Source: Bacteroidales bacterium (GTDB taxonomy: Bacteria; Bacteroidota; Bacteroidia; Bacteroidales; WCHB1-69). From it: DNA of 55,506 nt. This document shows positions 43,042-52,943 of the stretch, piece after piece (positions within the stretch are counted from its first letter, which is position 1; every line of letters begins with the position of its first letter). The DNA lies in assembly GCA_017525245.1 (NCBI GenBank), contig JAFXTE010000002.1:1-55506 (forward strand). Direction: 5' to 3'. A model generated the notes under the pieces. It was not told the DNA's origin. It made no database searches and saw nothing but the letters and a program-made list of their open reading frames with translations. Both the position numbers and the translations under genes were made by a program.

Positions 43042-43494
43042 TCAATCGCGCAACAGATACTGTTCATCATACTCTATTCCTGCTTTCTTTAGCTGGCGGA
43101 TAATCTCCTGCCTATAAGATTTCTTCTTGTGGTGTTCTTTCTGCCGCATAATGTATCGGCGCACCCGTTCCTTCTCCGTGTAGCCGCAAGTTCCAGCATA
43201 GTAGCTTCGCGCCCAAGTGGTGAAGAGCGGGAACTTGTCAGGATGAGCTCGCAGGAATTTCCCTGCCGCGAGTTTCAGGTCATGAACGAAGGAAGCCACC
43301 GCCATTGTGGGTGGCAACGAGACCAAGATGTGGATGTGGTCGGGCATGCTGTTGATACGGATCAGCTTGCAGTTATGGTGATTGCAGAATCCGTTGACGA
43401 AGGCGTAGAGGTCGCGTTCGTGTACTTCCGTGATGGCCGGCACACTGCAGTGCGGCCGGAAGGTGATGTGGTAGTTTAGTTGGGTGTATGCCAT
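43042..43494 (-). CDS. IS200/RAYT-like HUH (Y1) transposase
   Basis: A 150-residue protein with the fold and motifs of Y1 transposases: an N-terminal strand (YTQLNYHITFRP), the HUH motif in MPDHIHILVSLPP and a Tyr-bearing helix (VRRYIMRQKEHHKKKS) expected to carry the nucleophile. The frame can be extended to an ATG at 43542, but the extra residues come from a low-complexity CCAAACCAAACC stretch, so I prefer the ATG at 43494. A run of 61-bp tandem repeats with palindromic cores starts directly upstream, the pattern expected of REP-associated (RAYT) elements. Confidence 0.85.
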   Translation of the reverse strand: MAYTQLNYHITFRPHCSVPAITEVHERDLYAFVNGFCNHHNCKLIRINSMPDHIHILVSLPPTMAVASFVHDLKLAAGKFLRAHPDKFPLFTTWARSYYAGTCGYTEKERVRRYIMRQKEHHKKKSYRQEIIRQLKKAGIEYDEQYLLRD

Positions 43495-43539
43495 ACTTTG
43501 TTTGGGGTTTGGTTTGGTTTGGTGGTTGGGTGCTGCTGA

Positions 43540-43825
43540 CACTGGCGAGGCTCCTCATACCGCAAGTCCGCTCCGGACTCCCGCTTGACGAGGCTCCCTG
43601 CGCTGGCGAGGCCTCGGACACCGCAGGTCCGCTCGGGATCCCTGCTCGACGAGGCCCTCTGCGCTGGCGAGTCCTCTGACACCGCAGGTCCGCTCCGGAC
43701 CCCCGCCTGACGAGGCTCCCTGCGCTGGCGAGGCTCCTCACACCGCAGGTCCGCTCCGGACCCCCGCTTGACGAGGCTCCCTGCGCTGGCGAGGCTCCTC
43801 ACACCGCAGGTCCTTCGGACACTGC
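43540..43825. repeat. 61-bp GC-rich tandem repeat, about 4.6 copies
   Basis: Units run from CGCTGGCGAGGCTCCTCACA to CTTGACGAGGCTCCCTG with a few substitutions. Each contains a palindrome GGTCCG-CTC-CGGACC. The copies are adjacent without spacers, and the last is cut off in GCAGGTCCTTCGGAC. They lie directly upstream of the HUH transposase gene and may be its substrates. Confidence 0.85.
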
Positions 43826-44040
43826 GGTAACCAAGGGGTGACGCTTTCAGCGTCGTGACCCTCGCTCCGAATCAGCGCGCAAAAATAACAAAATAATTCA
43901 TACGACGTAACAATAAGTTATCAACCGCATCTGGTTCCTTTCCCGAACCGACAACCTTGCTGTCCCAGTTCTCTCACTCTTCTACGGCCACCCACTCGAC
44001 CGCGAAGCGGTCACCCCTCCATGACCGCGGCGTCCGAAGG
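43826..44040. other. Intergenic spacer without a gene
   Basis: Starts GC-rich, has an AT-rich middle (about 43875-43925) and ends with a hairpin GACCGC-GAA-GCGGTC at about 43998-44012. I see no protein-like frame or RNA gene. Confidence 0.5.
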
Positions 44041-44228
44041 ACCCGCGGACCCGCACCCACCGACCACCACGCGCTCCCGATCACCCGAGACCACCGCCCC
44101 AGGACCCGCGGACTCGCACCCACCGACCACCACGCGCTCCCGATCACCCGAGACCACCGCCCCCAGGACCCGCGGACCCGCACCCACCGACCACCACGCG
44201 CTCCCGATCACCCGAGACCGCCGCCCGC
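44041..44228. repeat. 63-bp C-rich tandem repeat, three copies
   Basis: Units start ACCCGCGGACTCGCACCCAC, include the palindromic CCACCACGCGCTCCCGAT region and end CCACCGCCCCAGG. The plus strand is very poor in A and T. The unit differs from the 61-bp repeat 300 bp away. The copies are contiguous, so this is not a CRISPR. Confidence 0.85.
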
Positions 44229-44245
44229 CAGTGCCACAATCAAGA

Positions 44246-44277
44246 AAAGGCCGGAAGAAACGAATCCTCCGGCCTTT
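44246..44277 (-). terminator. Terminator of the ornithine aminotransferase gene
   Basis: AAAGGCCGGA pairs with TCCGGCCTTT (10 bp) around a 12-nt loop. Read leftward it ends the gene whose stop is at 44307. Confidence 0.75.
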
Positions 44278-44306
44278 CCGTAAAATAAACCTATATGTGC
44301 GATCAC

Positions 44307-45533
44307 TTATTCGAACGAGAGAATCGCCTCCTTGATGATAGCGATGGCCTCGCGAAGTTCCTCTTCGGTGATAACCAACGGAGGAGCGAAACGGATAATG
44401 TGCTGATGGGTCGGTTTGGCCAACACGCCAAGGTCGCGCATCTTCTCGCAAACGTCCCAAGCTTCCTTGCCGTTCGTGGGTTGGATGATGACGGCGTTGA
44501 GCAGACCTTTACCACGCACTTGCTTGATCATCGGGCTGTTCACCTTGCTCATCTCCTCGCGGAAGATCTTGCCGAGGTATTCAGCACGTTCTGCGAGTTT
44601 CTCTTCCTTCACAACCTCAAGAGCAGCGATACCGACACGACATGCGACGGGGTTGCCACCGAATGTGGAGCCGTGTTCACCGGGCTTGATGTTGAGCATG
44701 ATGTCGTCATCGCACAAAACGGCAGAAACGGGCATCGTGCCGCCAGAGAGGGCCTTACCCAGAATCAAGATGTCGGGACGCACACCTTCGTGGTCGCAAG
44801 CGAGCATCTTACCCGTACGGGCGATACCGGTCTGAACCTCGTCGGCCATGAAGAGCACGTTGTGAGCCTTACAGAGGTCGTAACATTTCTTCAAATAGCC
44901 TTCGTCCGGCACATAGACGCCAGCCTCACCTTGGATGGGTTCCACAAGGAAACCGCAAACCATCGGATCTTCAAGAGCCTTTGCGAGAGCATCGACGTCG
45001 TTGTAGGGGATCTTGATGAATCCCGGGGTGAACGGGCCGAAACCTGCGTAAGCGTCAGGATCGATGGAGAGGGAAATGATGGTGATGGTACGACCGTGGA
45101 AGTTGCCGTCGCACACGATGATCTTAGCTTGGTTTTCGGGAAGACCTTTCTTGTCATAACCCCAACGGCGGCAAAGCTTAAGAGCCGTCTCGTCGGCTTC
45201 AGCGCCAGAGTTCATCGGCAGAACCTTGTCATAGCCGAAAGTCTCGGTGACATATTTCTCGTAAGGTCCGAGGCAGTCGTTGTAGAAAGCGCGGGAGGTC
45301 AGGGTGACCTTCTGAGCCTGATCGATCATGGCTTCGATGATCTTTGGGTGGCAGTGACCTTGGTTCACTGCGGAATAAGCGGAAAGGAAGTCGAAGTATT
45401 TCTTGCCTTCCACGTCCCACACGAAGGGACCTTTACCGCGTGCGATGACCACGCCCAGGGGATGATAATTGTGCGCGCCATAGCGGGCTTCCATGTCCAT
45501 TGCCTGCTGGCTTGATGTAATTTTTTCTACCAT
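44307..45533 (-). CDS. rocD: Ornithine aminotransferase
   Basis: The 408-residue PLP-dependent class III aminotransferase has the family blocks [39 protein letters not shown], the acidic [16 protein letters not shown], and [17 protein letters not shown] with the PLP lysine. The motif spacing is that of ornithine-oxo-acid transaminases (RocD/OAT), which convert ornithine to glutamate-semialdehyde. It is cytoplasmic. The gene is monocistronic, with a minus-strand -7 box about 50 bp upstream and a terminator downstream. A long open frame on the opposite strand covers the whole gene but is only its shadow. Confidence 0.92.
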   Translation of the reverse strand: MVEKITSSQQAMDMEARYGAHNYHPLGVVIARGKGPFVWDVEGKKYFDFLSAYSAVNQGHCHPKIIEAMIDQAQKVTLTSRAFYNDCLGPYEKYVTETFGYDKVLPMNSGAEADETALKLCRRWGYDKKGLPENQAKIIVCDGNFHGRTITIISLSIDPDAYAGFGPFTPGFIKIPYNDVDALAKALEDPMVCGFLVEPIQGEAGVYVPDEGYLKKCYDLCKAHNVLFMADEVQTGIARTGKMLACDHEGVRPDILILGKALSGGTMPVSAVLCDDDIMLNIKPGEHGSTFGGNPVACRVGIAALEVVKEEKLAERAEYLGKIFREEMSKVNSPMIKQVRGKGLLNAVIIQPTNGKEAWDVCEKMRDLGVLAKPTHQHIIRFAPPLVITEEELREAIAIIKEAILSFE

Positions 45534-45583
45534 AATGTTTTATAATTTAGATGAGTAAACTTTTAACCCAATTTAATAATCGG

Positions 45584-45591
45584 CAAAAATA
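45584..45591 (-). promoter_or_regulatory. -7 promoter element of rocD
   Basis: CAAAAATA on the plus strand is TATTTTTG on the minus strand, 51 bp before the rocD ATG at 45533. Confidence 0.6.
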
Positions 45592-45669
45592 GTATTTTTT
45601 TGCACATAAATCAAGCATTTGTTTTTTTTACTTTTGCCTTTTGATTACTGCCAATTGCCTAAAAAATTG

Positions 45670-45677
45670 TATCTTTG
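45670..45677 (+). promoter_or_regulatory. -7 promoter element of the tamB-like gene
   Basis: TATCTTTG. The TTG at 45675, which opens the reading frame, lies inside this box and cannot be the translated start. The GTG at 45702 is the first start codon downstream of it. Confidence 0.7.
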
Positions 45678-45701
45678 CCGATTAATAATAACAATATTAT
45701 T

Positions 45702-48700
45702 GTGGGTAAAAACGGCATAAAAAAAGCGCTCAAAATCACTGCATGGGTCGTCGGGATTTTCCTCGCATTAGACCTGCTGCTGGTCGGGTTGCTTTTTGTG
45801 CCGTCCATACAAACGTTTATAGTTCACAAAGTTACAGAGTATCTGTCTGATAAATGGGGTACCGAACTCTCCATCGGGGATGTGCATATCACCCCCACCC
45901 TCAAACTTGTGTGCCATGAGGTGGCCATCAAGGATCACCATAACGAGAACATGATTTACTCCAGCACCGTGAAAGGACGTTTGCGCTCTCTCAAGACCAA
46001 ACCTTTCCAACTCGGCCTCGGAAATGTGGAATTCGACGACTTGGATGTCGTGCTTCGCACATACAAAGACGAAGAGACTATCAACATCGCCGTTTGGGCA
46101 AAAAAATTCAAAACGGGGGAAAAACATGAGCCCTTTACCCTGACTTCCAATTCTGTTGACATCACTAACGGCCGTTTTGTTCTCATCATGGACAGCAAGC
46201 GCGTGGTTTACGACACTTCCGGACAACCTGACATTGACTATGCTTTCCTTGAGCTGGCTGACTTGAATGTCAAAGCCAAGGATTTCAAGCTTATAGACGC
46301 TGATGTCGCCATGAAATTCAAGCAATTGGCATTCAACCAATACGGCGGTTTCCAACTTAAAAAAGGGAGCGGCAATTTCCGAATTTGCGACACCACTTTG
46401 ACATTCACCGACCTGAGGCTCAAGACTCCACAGAGCGACTTGGATCTGGATCTCTATTTCCGCTATGACAAGTGGACTTCATACGGTGAATTCTTAGATT
46501 CCGTGCGTATCGGAGCCGAAATACGTCCTTCCATGCTGGCCATGGACGACATCGCCGACTGGGCTCCAGCCATCCGTGGGATGAACGAGGTTTTCAACTT
46601 GCAGGCGGACACTGTTGACGGCGTGGTCACCGACTTCGCGCTCAAAAATGTCAAAGCCGGTTGGAACGATCGCAATCTTGTGCAAGGTGACATCGCTATC
46701 CGCAACGTTATCCAATTCATGAAGGCCCGTTTCGATGTGGCGCTGGATTCCTCCGTCGTCCATGTTCCAGACATTGCCCAATTCACCCTCCCCAACGGCA
46801 AGACCATCAAATCTAACGCCATGCTGGACAAGTTGGGCACGACCACCGTTTCTGGCTCTTTCAAAGGTGATTTGTCGCAATTTAAGACGGAATTGCTGGC
46901 CGCCACGGGAATGGGAACGTTGAAAACAGAGCTCTCCACATCAACCGAGGACGGCAGGCTATCCTTCCAAGGGAATGTCTCCTCCTCAAATTTCAACCTT
47001 GCCCGATTGCTGAACAATCACAAACTCTTCGGGAGATGTCGGCTGAATGCCAAAATTGACGGACGGATGGATTCTATCGGTTTCTCTGCCAGAAATCTGA
47101 AAACAGTACAAGCAAACATCACCAGCCATGTGTCTCGGTTCCCGATATTGGGTTACCCGTTGCGTGACATTCACATTAAGGGTGACTACCATAACAGTCT
47201 CTGTAATGCTGAGCTCACCACTGATGATCCGAATTTGGTTTGCGAGGCTGTCGCACAATTGGACCTCTCGCAGTCAGAACCATTCACTCAGGGCAGTGTT
47301 TCGTTACATCGTCTGGCGGCCGGCAAAATCGGCCAAAGCCTCCCCCTGGTGGACTCCAATTCCACAAAAGGGATTGACAGAATCATCTATATCATGCAGC
47401 AGAACCCTTCTGTGGAGCTGAGCTTTGATCATTTCCAGGTTGCGATGCACGGTTCCAATCTTAACAATTTCAATGGATTTCTCGCCTGTGACAATGTCAA
47501 GCTACGCTATAACGAGGACAGCCTCTCCAACGAGCGACTCCGTCTAACGGCCATAAACAATGCTCTTTTGCACAAATATATACTCTCGTCCAACATAGCC
47601 AATGCATCTTTCGAAAGTAATCTTCCTGTAAATCTGGTTGTGGACTCTCTTCAGCATTTCGCGCACAGCTTGATGCCGTCTATCATTCCGGATGTGAAAA
47701 GCCAAACTCTCGCTTCTGGACAAAATATAGCCACTGAAATCCCCGACTTCATCAAAATTCACATCCAAACCTATAACACCCGTGCCGTCACCAAACTTCT
47801 GCTTCCTGACATGTACGTTTCTCCCAACTCAATCATCAATTTGGAGGTCAGAGAGGGACATCTTTCGGACAAAACCGACATACAGCTGCCGCTTATTGGC
47901 ATTCGGAAGAAGTTCCGGATCCATAACCTTACCGTGAACGGTCAAACCAACGGCACAGGCAAACTCCAATTGCAAGTGGGCGGCGATTCCATCATTGTAC
48001 ATGTTGGGAAAGGGAAGTTATTGTTCGACAAATTGAACCTCCAGGCGCAAACTGAAAACAATCAAATACAGTATGATTTGGCATGGCATAATCCATTTAA
48101 TGAAGCACAGAACATCTCCATGTTGTCTGGGTTTGCCGATATCGAAAACACCGATGACATCGTTATCCGGCTGAAACCTTCCAGCATCTTTCTGAAAGAT
48201 TATGAATGCCATTTCAACGACCAAAACACCATCCATATTCTCCCCCATCGCTTTGTTTTCGACAACCTGCTCTTCTCTACTCATGAAAGTTTCGTGTTGG
48301 TTAATGGCGCGTATGACACAAAAGACTCTTGCCGGCTCTCCATGGCGGTGAAGAATTTCGATCTTTCTCTCATCAACCAACTGACAGGCAGTATTTCTCT
48401 GGGCGGTTTGCTTTCCGCGGACCTGAACCTGATAAACCGGGAAAACCGACGTCTCATTTACGGAAAAGCCATCTCTGACGAGTTGAATGTGAATGAGACA
48501 CGTTTGGGCGATTTATTCCTGATAGCCGGCGTGAACGACGAAAACAATGTCAGATTCTCTGGAGGGTTGTTTAACAGTACAGCCGAAAAACTTGACTACG
48601 ACTATCTTTCCGGCTTCTCCATCCGGGATTTCAAGGCGGAAAAGGACATTGTCGCCAACATATCCGGCTCATACGAAAAGAAACAATTGCTGGCAAAGGC

Positions 48701-50306
48701 CACCTTTGACACTCTTCAAGCAGATTTTCTGGAGCCTTTCCTGAGCAGCTTCAGTGATGAGTTTTCCGGCACGGCTTCCGGCGAGCTCTCGCTCCATGTT
48801 TCCCCAGACAGCACTTTCTTTGAGGGGACAGTACATGTTTTGGACGCGTTAATCGGTATCGCACCATTGGGTACCCGATATATGGTCAAAGACCAGGACA
48901 TTCTCTTCAACAAAAAAGGCATTTTTTTCCAGGATATGCATTTCTCTGACGATGATCGGAACGAAGCAATACTTTCTGGAGCAATTCTGCACAATATGTT
49001 CAAGAATATGCAGTTAAACCTACAAGTCAAAGCGGATCGGATTATGGTCTTGAACACGCCGCGGACAACCAACACCGTCTTCTACGGGAAAGGATATGTC
49101 AAAGGCGATGTCTATATTTCCGGCGAAGGCGACCATCTTTCATTTGTCGGCCCCAGCCTTCAGACGCTTGAAGGCTCCAAAATCACACTGCAAGTCACGA
49201 GTACGAACATGGCCTCTGAAACCAATTCCATATATTTTGTAGCCAGAAAGGATGAAGTGGTAGAAGAAGTGCCGACAAAGAAATCATCCACGGAGTTGGT
49301 CTTTGACTTTACATTCAACGTCACTAATGATGCTGACATCGTGCTCTTCATTGAATCCATCGGAAGCACAATCAATGCCAGGGCTGACGGCCAGTTCCAA
49401 CTACTATACAACAGCAACGACGCACTGAATCTATACGGCAACTTGTTGTTGCACTCAGGAGACATAAAAATTGCATTATATAACGTTGTCAACACCCGGT
49501 TTACGATGGTGCCTGGAGGAACCATCAATTTTGACGGTCCGTTGAATGACATGACCGTGCATCTTGGTGCCTACAAGTCCTCCAAAACGAGCCTTTCGAA
49601 CATCATTCCCGCCGAATATCTGTCATCTGGCAGTGTGGATGTGAACTCGTACATGTTCCTTGACGGCCCGCTGATGCAGCGCATCGAACCGACTTTCAAA
49701 TTCGAGTTGCCAAACAGCAGCAACGAGGTACGGAATTTGTTTTATACTGCTATCGACACCCAGAACACGGAGAACATGACTAAGCAGTTCGCCTATTTCC
49801 TGGTCACAAATAGTTTCATGCCTGAAAACGTATTTGCCAACAACACTGGGGTTTCAAACATCGCAGGTCTTGGGTTATTCAGCAATGTGCTCAACAACCT
49901 GCTCAGCAATGTCATGGACAACAAGAATGCCTCTTTCGGCATCACATACAATCAAGCTACTGAGACAAGTTCTGCGGAATATGGACTCCGGGCAGACGCA
50001 AACCTGTTGAAAGACCGCGTGACCATGTCCACCCGCATTGGGTACTATGATGACCGCACGGTAACAGATGCCACTCGGAACATATACGGCAATTTAACAG
50101 TCGAATACAACATCAACAAATCAGGAACCTGGCGGCTGAAAGCGTTCACCTATATCGGCGACCGAGACAACACATACTTCTACGAAAATAATTTCAACAA
50201 CTATACCGCTGGGGTTGCGCTTGCCTACAAGCAGGATTTCGACAATCGGAGGCGAATCAGAAAAAGCAAACCCGCTAAAAAAAGGAGCCCCATGAGCTAT
50301 GATTGA
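45702..50306 (+). CDS. TamB-domain (AsmA-like) translocation/assembly protein
   Basis: A 1534-residue protein with one N-terminal membrane helix (ITAWVVGIFLALDLLLVGLLFV) and a very long beta-repeat periplasmic region. It starts with an AsmA-like block (SDKWGTELSIGDVHITPTL) and ends in a TamB C-terminal domain (about 1150-1490; LYNVVNTRFTMVPGGTINFD, IPAEYLSSGSVDVNSYMFL, FLVTNSFMPENVF). TamB-like proteins bridge the inner and outer membranes and act in phospholipid transport or outer-membrane protein assembly. Translation most likely starts at the GTG at 45702. The C-terminus is basic (RRRIRKSKPAKKRSP), which is unusual for a periplasmic end. Confidence 0.88.
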   Translation: MGKNGIKKALKITAWVVGIFLALDLLLVGLLFVPSIQTFIVHKVTEYLSDKWGTELSIGDVHITPTLKLVCHEVAIKDHHNENMIYSSTVKGRLRSLKTKPFQLGLGNVEFDDLDVVLRTYKDEETINIAVWAKKFKTGEKHEPFTLTSNSVDITNGRFVLIMDSKRVVYDTSGQPDIDYAFLELADLNVKAKDFKLIDADVAMKFKQLAFNQYGGFQLKKGSGNFRICDTTLTFTDLRLKTPQSDLDLDLYFRYDKWTSYGEFLDSVRIGAEIRPSMLAMDDIADWAPAIRGMNEVFNLQADTVDGVVTDFALKNVKAGWNDRNLVQGDIAIRNVIQFMKARFDVALDSSVVHVPDIAQFTLPNGKTIKSNAMLDKLGTTTVSGSFKGDLSQFKTELLAATGMGTLKTELSTSTEDGRLSFQGNVSSSNFNLARLLNNHKLFGRCRLNAKIDGRMDSIGFSARNLKTVQANITSHVSRFPILGYPLRDIHIKGDYHNSLCNAELTTDDPNLVCEAVAQLDLSQSEPFTQGSVSLHRLAAGKIGQSLPLVDSNSTKGIDRIIYIMQQNPSVELSFDHFQVAMHGSNLNNFNGFLACDNVKLRYNEDSLSNERLRLTAINNALLHKYILSSNIANASFESNLPVNLVVDSLQHFAHSLMPSIIPDVKSQTLASGQNIATEIPDFIKIHIQTYNTRAVTKLLLPDMYVSPNSIINLEVREGHLSDKTDIQLPLIGIRKKFRIHNLTVNGQTNGTGKLQLQVGGDSIIVHVGKGKLLFDKLNLQAQTENNQIQYDLAWHNPFNEAQNISMLSGFADIENTDDIVIRLKPSSIFLKDYECHFNDQNTIHILPHRFVFDNLLFSTHESFVLVNGAYDTKDSCRLSMAVKNFDLSLINQLTGSISLGGLLSADLNLINRENRRLIYGKAISDELNVNETRLGDLFLIAGVNDENNVRFSGGLFNSTAEKLDYDYLSGFSIRDFKAEKDIVANISGSYEKKQLLAKATFDTLQADFLEPFLSSFSDEFSGTASGELSLHVSPDSTFFEGTVHVLDALIGIAPLGTRYMVKDQDILFNKKGIFFQDMHFSDDDRNEAILSGAILHNMFKNMQLNLQVKADRIMVLNTPRTTNTVFYGKGYVKGDVYISGEGDHLSFVGPSLQTLEGSKITLQVTSTNMASETNSIYFVARKDEVVEEVPTKKSSTELVFDFTFNVTNDADIVLFIESIGSTINARADGQFQLLYNSNDALNLYGNLLLHSGDIKIALYNVVNTRFTMVPGGTINFDGPLNDMTVHLGAYKSSKTSLSNIIPAEYLSSGSVDVNSYMFLDGPLMQRIEPTFKFELPNSSNEVRNLFYTAIDTQNTENMTKQFAYFLVTNSFMPENVFANNTGVSNIAGLGLFSNVLNNLLSNVMDNKNASFGITYNQATETSSAEYGLRADANLLKDRVTMSTRIGYYDDRTVTDATRNIYGNLTVEYNINKSGTWRLKAFTYIGDRDNTYFYENNFNNYTAGVALAYKQDFDNRRRIRKSKPAKKRSPMSYD

Positions 50307-50398
50307 CCAAAGCATTCTGTCAGCATCAATTTTAATCAATAATCTATCGTCACCAATCACAGAAAAATAAGAAATCACCTATCACTAACAATCATAAA

Positions 50399-50740
50399 AT
50401 GAACAATTTCGGATTCACAATAAAGAAGACGCGCTCGTTCAACCTGAGCCAGGCGGACTTGCGCAAGGCAAACCGCCTGTTAGAGGAAGTCCCCTCTTAT
50501 CGGAAATGCATAGGGTGCGGAGGTTGTGCGGCGACTTGTTCCGCCCGCCAGTTCACGGACTTCGACATCCGCAAGGTGCATAACACTTTCCGGAGAGGGC
50601 AATACGAAAAGCTCGCCGACGAACTTCGCAAGTGCATGCTCTGCGGCAAATGCACCCTCGTGTGCCCGCGCGGCGTGAACCTGCGCTCGCTGATCATCAA
50701 CATGCGCCAGTTATTAACCCCGTCAAACGAAACATTCTAA
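50399..50740 (+). CDS. 4Fe-4S dicluster protein, HdrC-like subunit
   Basis: A 113-residue protein with two cubane-cluster motifs: Cys37-40-43-47 (KCIGCGGCAATC) and Cys79-82-85-89 (KCMLCGKCTLVC, followed by PRG). This is the build of the heterodisulfide reductase C subunit and related electron-transfer proteins. It is soluble and cytoplasmic. The HdrB/D-like gene starts 4 bp after its stop, so the two probably form one complex. The organism is not a methanogen, so the partner substrate is unlikely to be CoM-S-S-CoB; a quinone- or thiol-linked role is more likely. Confidence 0.85.
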   Translation: MNNFGFTIKKTRSFNLSQADLRKANRLLEEVPSYRKCIGCGGCAATCSARQFTDFDIRKVHNTFRRGQYEKLADELRKCMLCGKCTLVCPRGVNLRSLIINMRQLLTPSNETF

Positions 50741-50743
50741 GCC

Positions 50744-52525
50744 ATGGCAAACTTTCATCCCTTCGTAGTACCTTTCGTGTTAGGGACTATTGGTCTCTTC
50801 GTGATTTGCGGTTACAAATATGTCCGGTGGATCAAGCAGTTCGACCGCAAGCAGCAGGCACTTATCCGGAAAAACATGTTCTCCACAAAAATCCTTCCGG
50901 CTATTTGGGAGATGTTCTGCGAATGTCTGCTCCACCTGCGTATCAGCAAGAAAAACTGGCGGTTAGGCTATATGCACCGCAGCATCGCCTTCGGTTGGTT
51001 CCTGCTCATCGTGGTGGGCGCCATTGAGAGCCGCATCGGTATCAAAGGACCGTTCCATTTCTGGTGCGCTATCTTCTATCGGTTCTTCCACCAGAACATA
51101 CCCGCCAACGGCACGGAATTTTTCTTCACCCAGCTGATGGACTTGATTCTGCTCTACGTCCTCTCCGGTATCTTCCTCGCCTTTTTGAAGAAGATCCACT
51201 CCCGCATCCTTGGCATGAAGCGCACCACCAAGCACACCGTCATGGACACCACCGTGAAGATCGCATTGTGGGCCATCTTCCCGTTGCGGCTTCTGAGCGA
51301 GTCGGTCACGGCGAGACTGCACGCCAATGGTGGTTTCCTGACACAGACACTCGGCGACCTCTTCAGCCGCCCTGTTGCCGAATTCCTCGAACTCCCCTGC
51401 TGGTCTCTTTACTCCATCGCACTTTGTGTCTTCTTCCTTATGATGCCCTTCACCCGCTACATGCACATCTTCACCGAAGTGTTCCTCATCTACTTCCGCA
51501 AGTTGGGGCTCCGCGACAGTGTGAAGATGACCGGCTACACCAAGTTCGAATTGAGCGCCTGCTCGCGCTGTGGCATGTGCATAGACCGTTGCCCACTCTA
51601 CAACACGTTGGACATCAATGACGTACAAAGCGTCTATCTGCTTCGCAACCTCCGTAATCTGGAACACCAACAAGATATCCTCGCCGCAGGCAAGAACTGC
51701 CTGATGTGCCACCAGTGCGCCGAGGATTGTCCCGTGGATATTGACCTGATGAGTATCCGCAGGATTTCCCGCGACAAGGGCGACACCGACATGGCTGACA
51801 ACTACCGCTACTTAGATCCGGTGAAAGGATTCAACGCCATCGGGCGCGTGGCCTACTTCGGAGGCTGTATGACCCAGCTCACCCCGACCATCTCCGAATC
51901 GATGAAGACCATCTTCGACGCTGCCGGTGTGAAATACTGGCATCTTGACGGAGACAGGGCAATCTGCTGTGGCCGTCCGCTGATGCAGCAAGGATTCAAC
52001 AAACAGGCCGCTGACCTGCGCCGCAAAATCACAGAGCTGATTAGTTCTTGTCACGCAACTGCGCTTGTCACCTCATGCCCAATATGTTACCACACATTCA
52101 AACACGAATATAACCTCACCATACCTGTGTATCACCACACCGAGTATATTGACAAATTGATCAAGGGCGGAAAACTCTCTGTAAAACAATCCGACACCAC
52201 ATTCACCTACCATGATCCTTGCGACCTCGGGCGTGGCTGCGGCATCTACGACCAGCCTCGTGCGGTACTAAAAGCAGTGGGACAGCTGAAGAAAATCTCC
52301 GCCGAGAAAGAAAACAGCGTCTGCTGCGGCATGAACCTCGGCAATACAGTGCTCTCGCTTGAAGAACAAACCAAACTGCGCGACGCATCATTGAAGGTAC
52401 TCACGGAACCGAATCCCGACGTGGTTGTTACCGCCTGCCCAATGTGCAAAAAAGCATTCCGACATGGTACGGAGGCAAATGTGAAAGACATTGCAGAAGT
52501 GGTCGCAAAGGCAATAAAGGGTTAA
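50744..52525 (+). CDS. Membrane (Fe-S)-binding oxidoreductase with HdrC-type clusters and CCG domains
   Basis: The 593-residue protein has an N-terminal membrane part with about five to six helices resembling a NarI/DsrM-type cytochrome b region (about 1-250). Two 4Fe-4S motifs follow (CSRCGMCIDRCP near 275, CLMCHQCAEDCP near 325), then two CCG domains (GGCMTQLTP ... AICCGRPLMQQ and YHDPCDLGRGCG ... NSVCCGMNLGN). This combines DsrM, HdrC and HdrB modules in one chain. It likely moves electrons between the quinone pool and a disulfide or another cytoplasmic acceptor. It forms an operon with the small dicluster protein. Confidence 0.85.
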   Translation: MANFHPFVVPFVLGTIGLFVICGYKYVRWIKQFDRKQQALIRKNMFSTKILPAIWEMFCECLLHLRISKKNWRLGYMHRSIAFGWFLLIVVGAIESRIGIKGPFHFWCAIFYRFFHQNIPANGTEFFFTQLMDLILLYVLSGIFLAFLKKIHSRILGMKRTTKHTVMDTTVKIALWAIFPLRLLSESVTARLHANGGFLTQTLGDLFSRPVAEFLELPCWSLYSIALCVFFLMMPFTRYMHIFTEVFLIYFRKLGLRDSVKMTGYTKFELSACSRCGMCIDRCPLYNTLDINDVQSVYLLRNLRNLEHQQDILAAGKNCLMCHQCAEDCPVDIDLMSIRRISRDKGDTDMADNYRYLDPVKGFNAIGRVAYFGGCMTQLTPTISESMKTIFDAAGVKYWHLDGDRAICCGRPLMQQGFNKQAADLRRKITELISSCHATALVTSCPICYHTFKHEYNLTIPVYHHTEYIDKLIKGGKLSVKQSDTTFTYHDPCDLGRGCGIYDQPRAVLKAVGQLKKISAEKENSVCCGMNLGNTVLSLEEQTKLRDASLKVLTEPNPDVVVTACPMCKKAFRHGTEANVKDIAEVVAKAIKG

Positions 52526-52558
52526 TTTTTAATTTTGAAATAGTAATATTTTAGAGAT

Positions 52559-52858
52559 ATGATTTTTGATATTTTATTTTACATTCTGATTGGTTTTGCA
52601 ATTTTGGCTGTAATTGTATGCCATTTTCTTTGGTTTAAGATGCGCCGGATTCTGAAGAAAGAGCAAGCATATATCAATGCGATAGATAATGTCCTCCCTT
52701 TTCGTTTCATGGGGAAATTCCGTTCTTTTGTCAGCTCTTGTTCCGATGACAACAAACGGGCGAAATACATTCAGGTTTACCATCAGACTCGTACATGGCA
52801 GACTCTTACGTTACTATCCATCGCTGTCATTGTTGTTGCCTATTTGTTTGTGATATAA
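52559..52858 (+). CDS. Small membrane protein of unknown function
   Basis: A 99-residue protein with one helix at about 5-27 (LFYILIGFAILAVIVCHFLWF) and one at the very end (LTLLSIAVIVVAYLFVI), separated by a basic soluble stretch of about 50 residues (MRRILKKEQAYIN, SCSDDNKRAKYIQ). The ATG at 52559 lies 33 bp after the preceding stop in AT-rich DNA. No family is recognised. It could be co-transcribed with the Hdr-like genes. Confidence 0.6.
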   Translation: MIFDILFYILIGFAILAVIVCHFLWFKMRRILKKEQAYINAIDNVLPFRFMGKFRSFVSSCSDDNKRAKYIQVYHQTRTWQTLTLLSIAVIVVAYLFVI

Positions 52859-52943
52859 ATCCTACACTGATGACGGAAAAGCGATGTATGAATGATGAAA
52901 AAAGGATGAAACTGACTGAAGCCTTTTCCCGTTGTTAAAGAAA

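Noticed and set aside
43540-44228. Possible CRISPR arrays
   Set aside because: Units are directly adjacent without unique spacers, and no cas genes are in the window.
44295-45515. A 406-codon open frame on the plus strand opposite ornithine aminotransferase
   Set aside because: The minus strand encodes a complete, motif-bearing RocD; the opposite frame has His- and Val-rich composition without domains and arises from codon bias.
45675-45701. TTG start for the TamB-like gene
   Set aside because: The TTG is the end of the TATCTTTG -7 element; the GTG at 45702 is the first usable codon.
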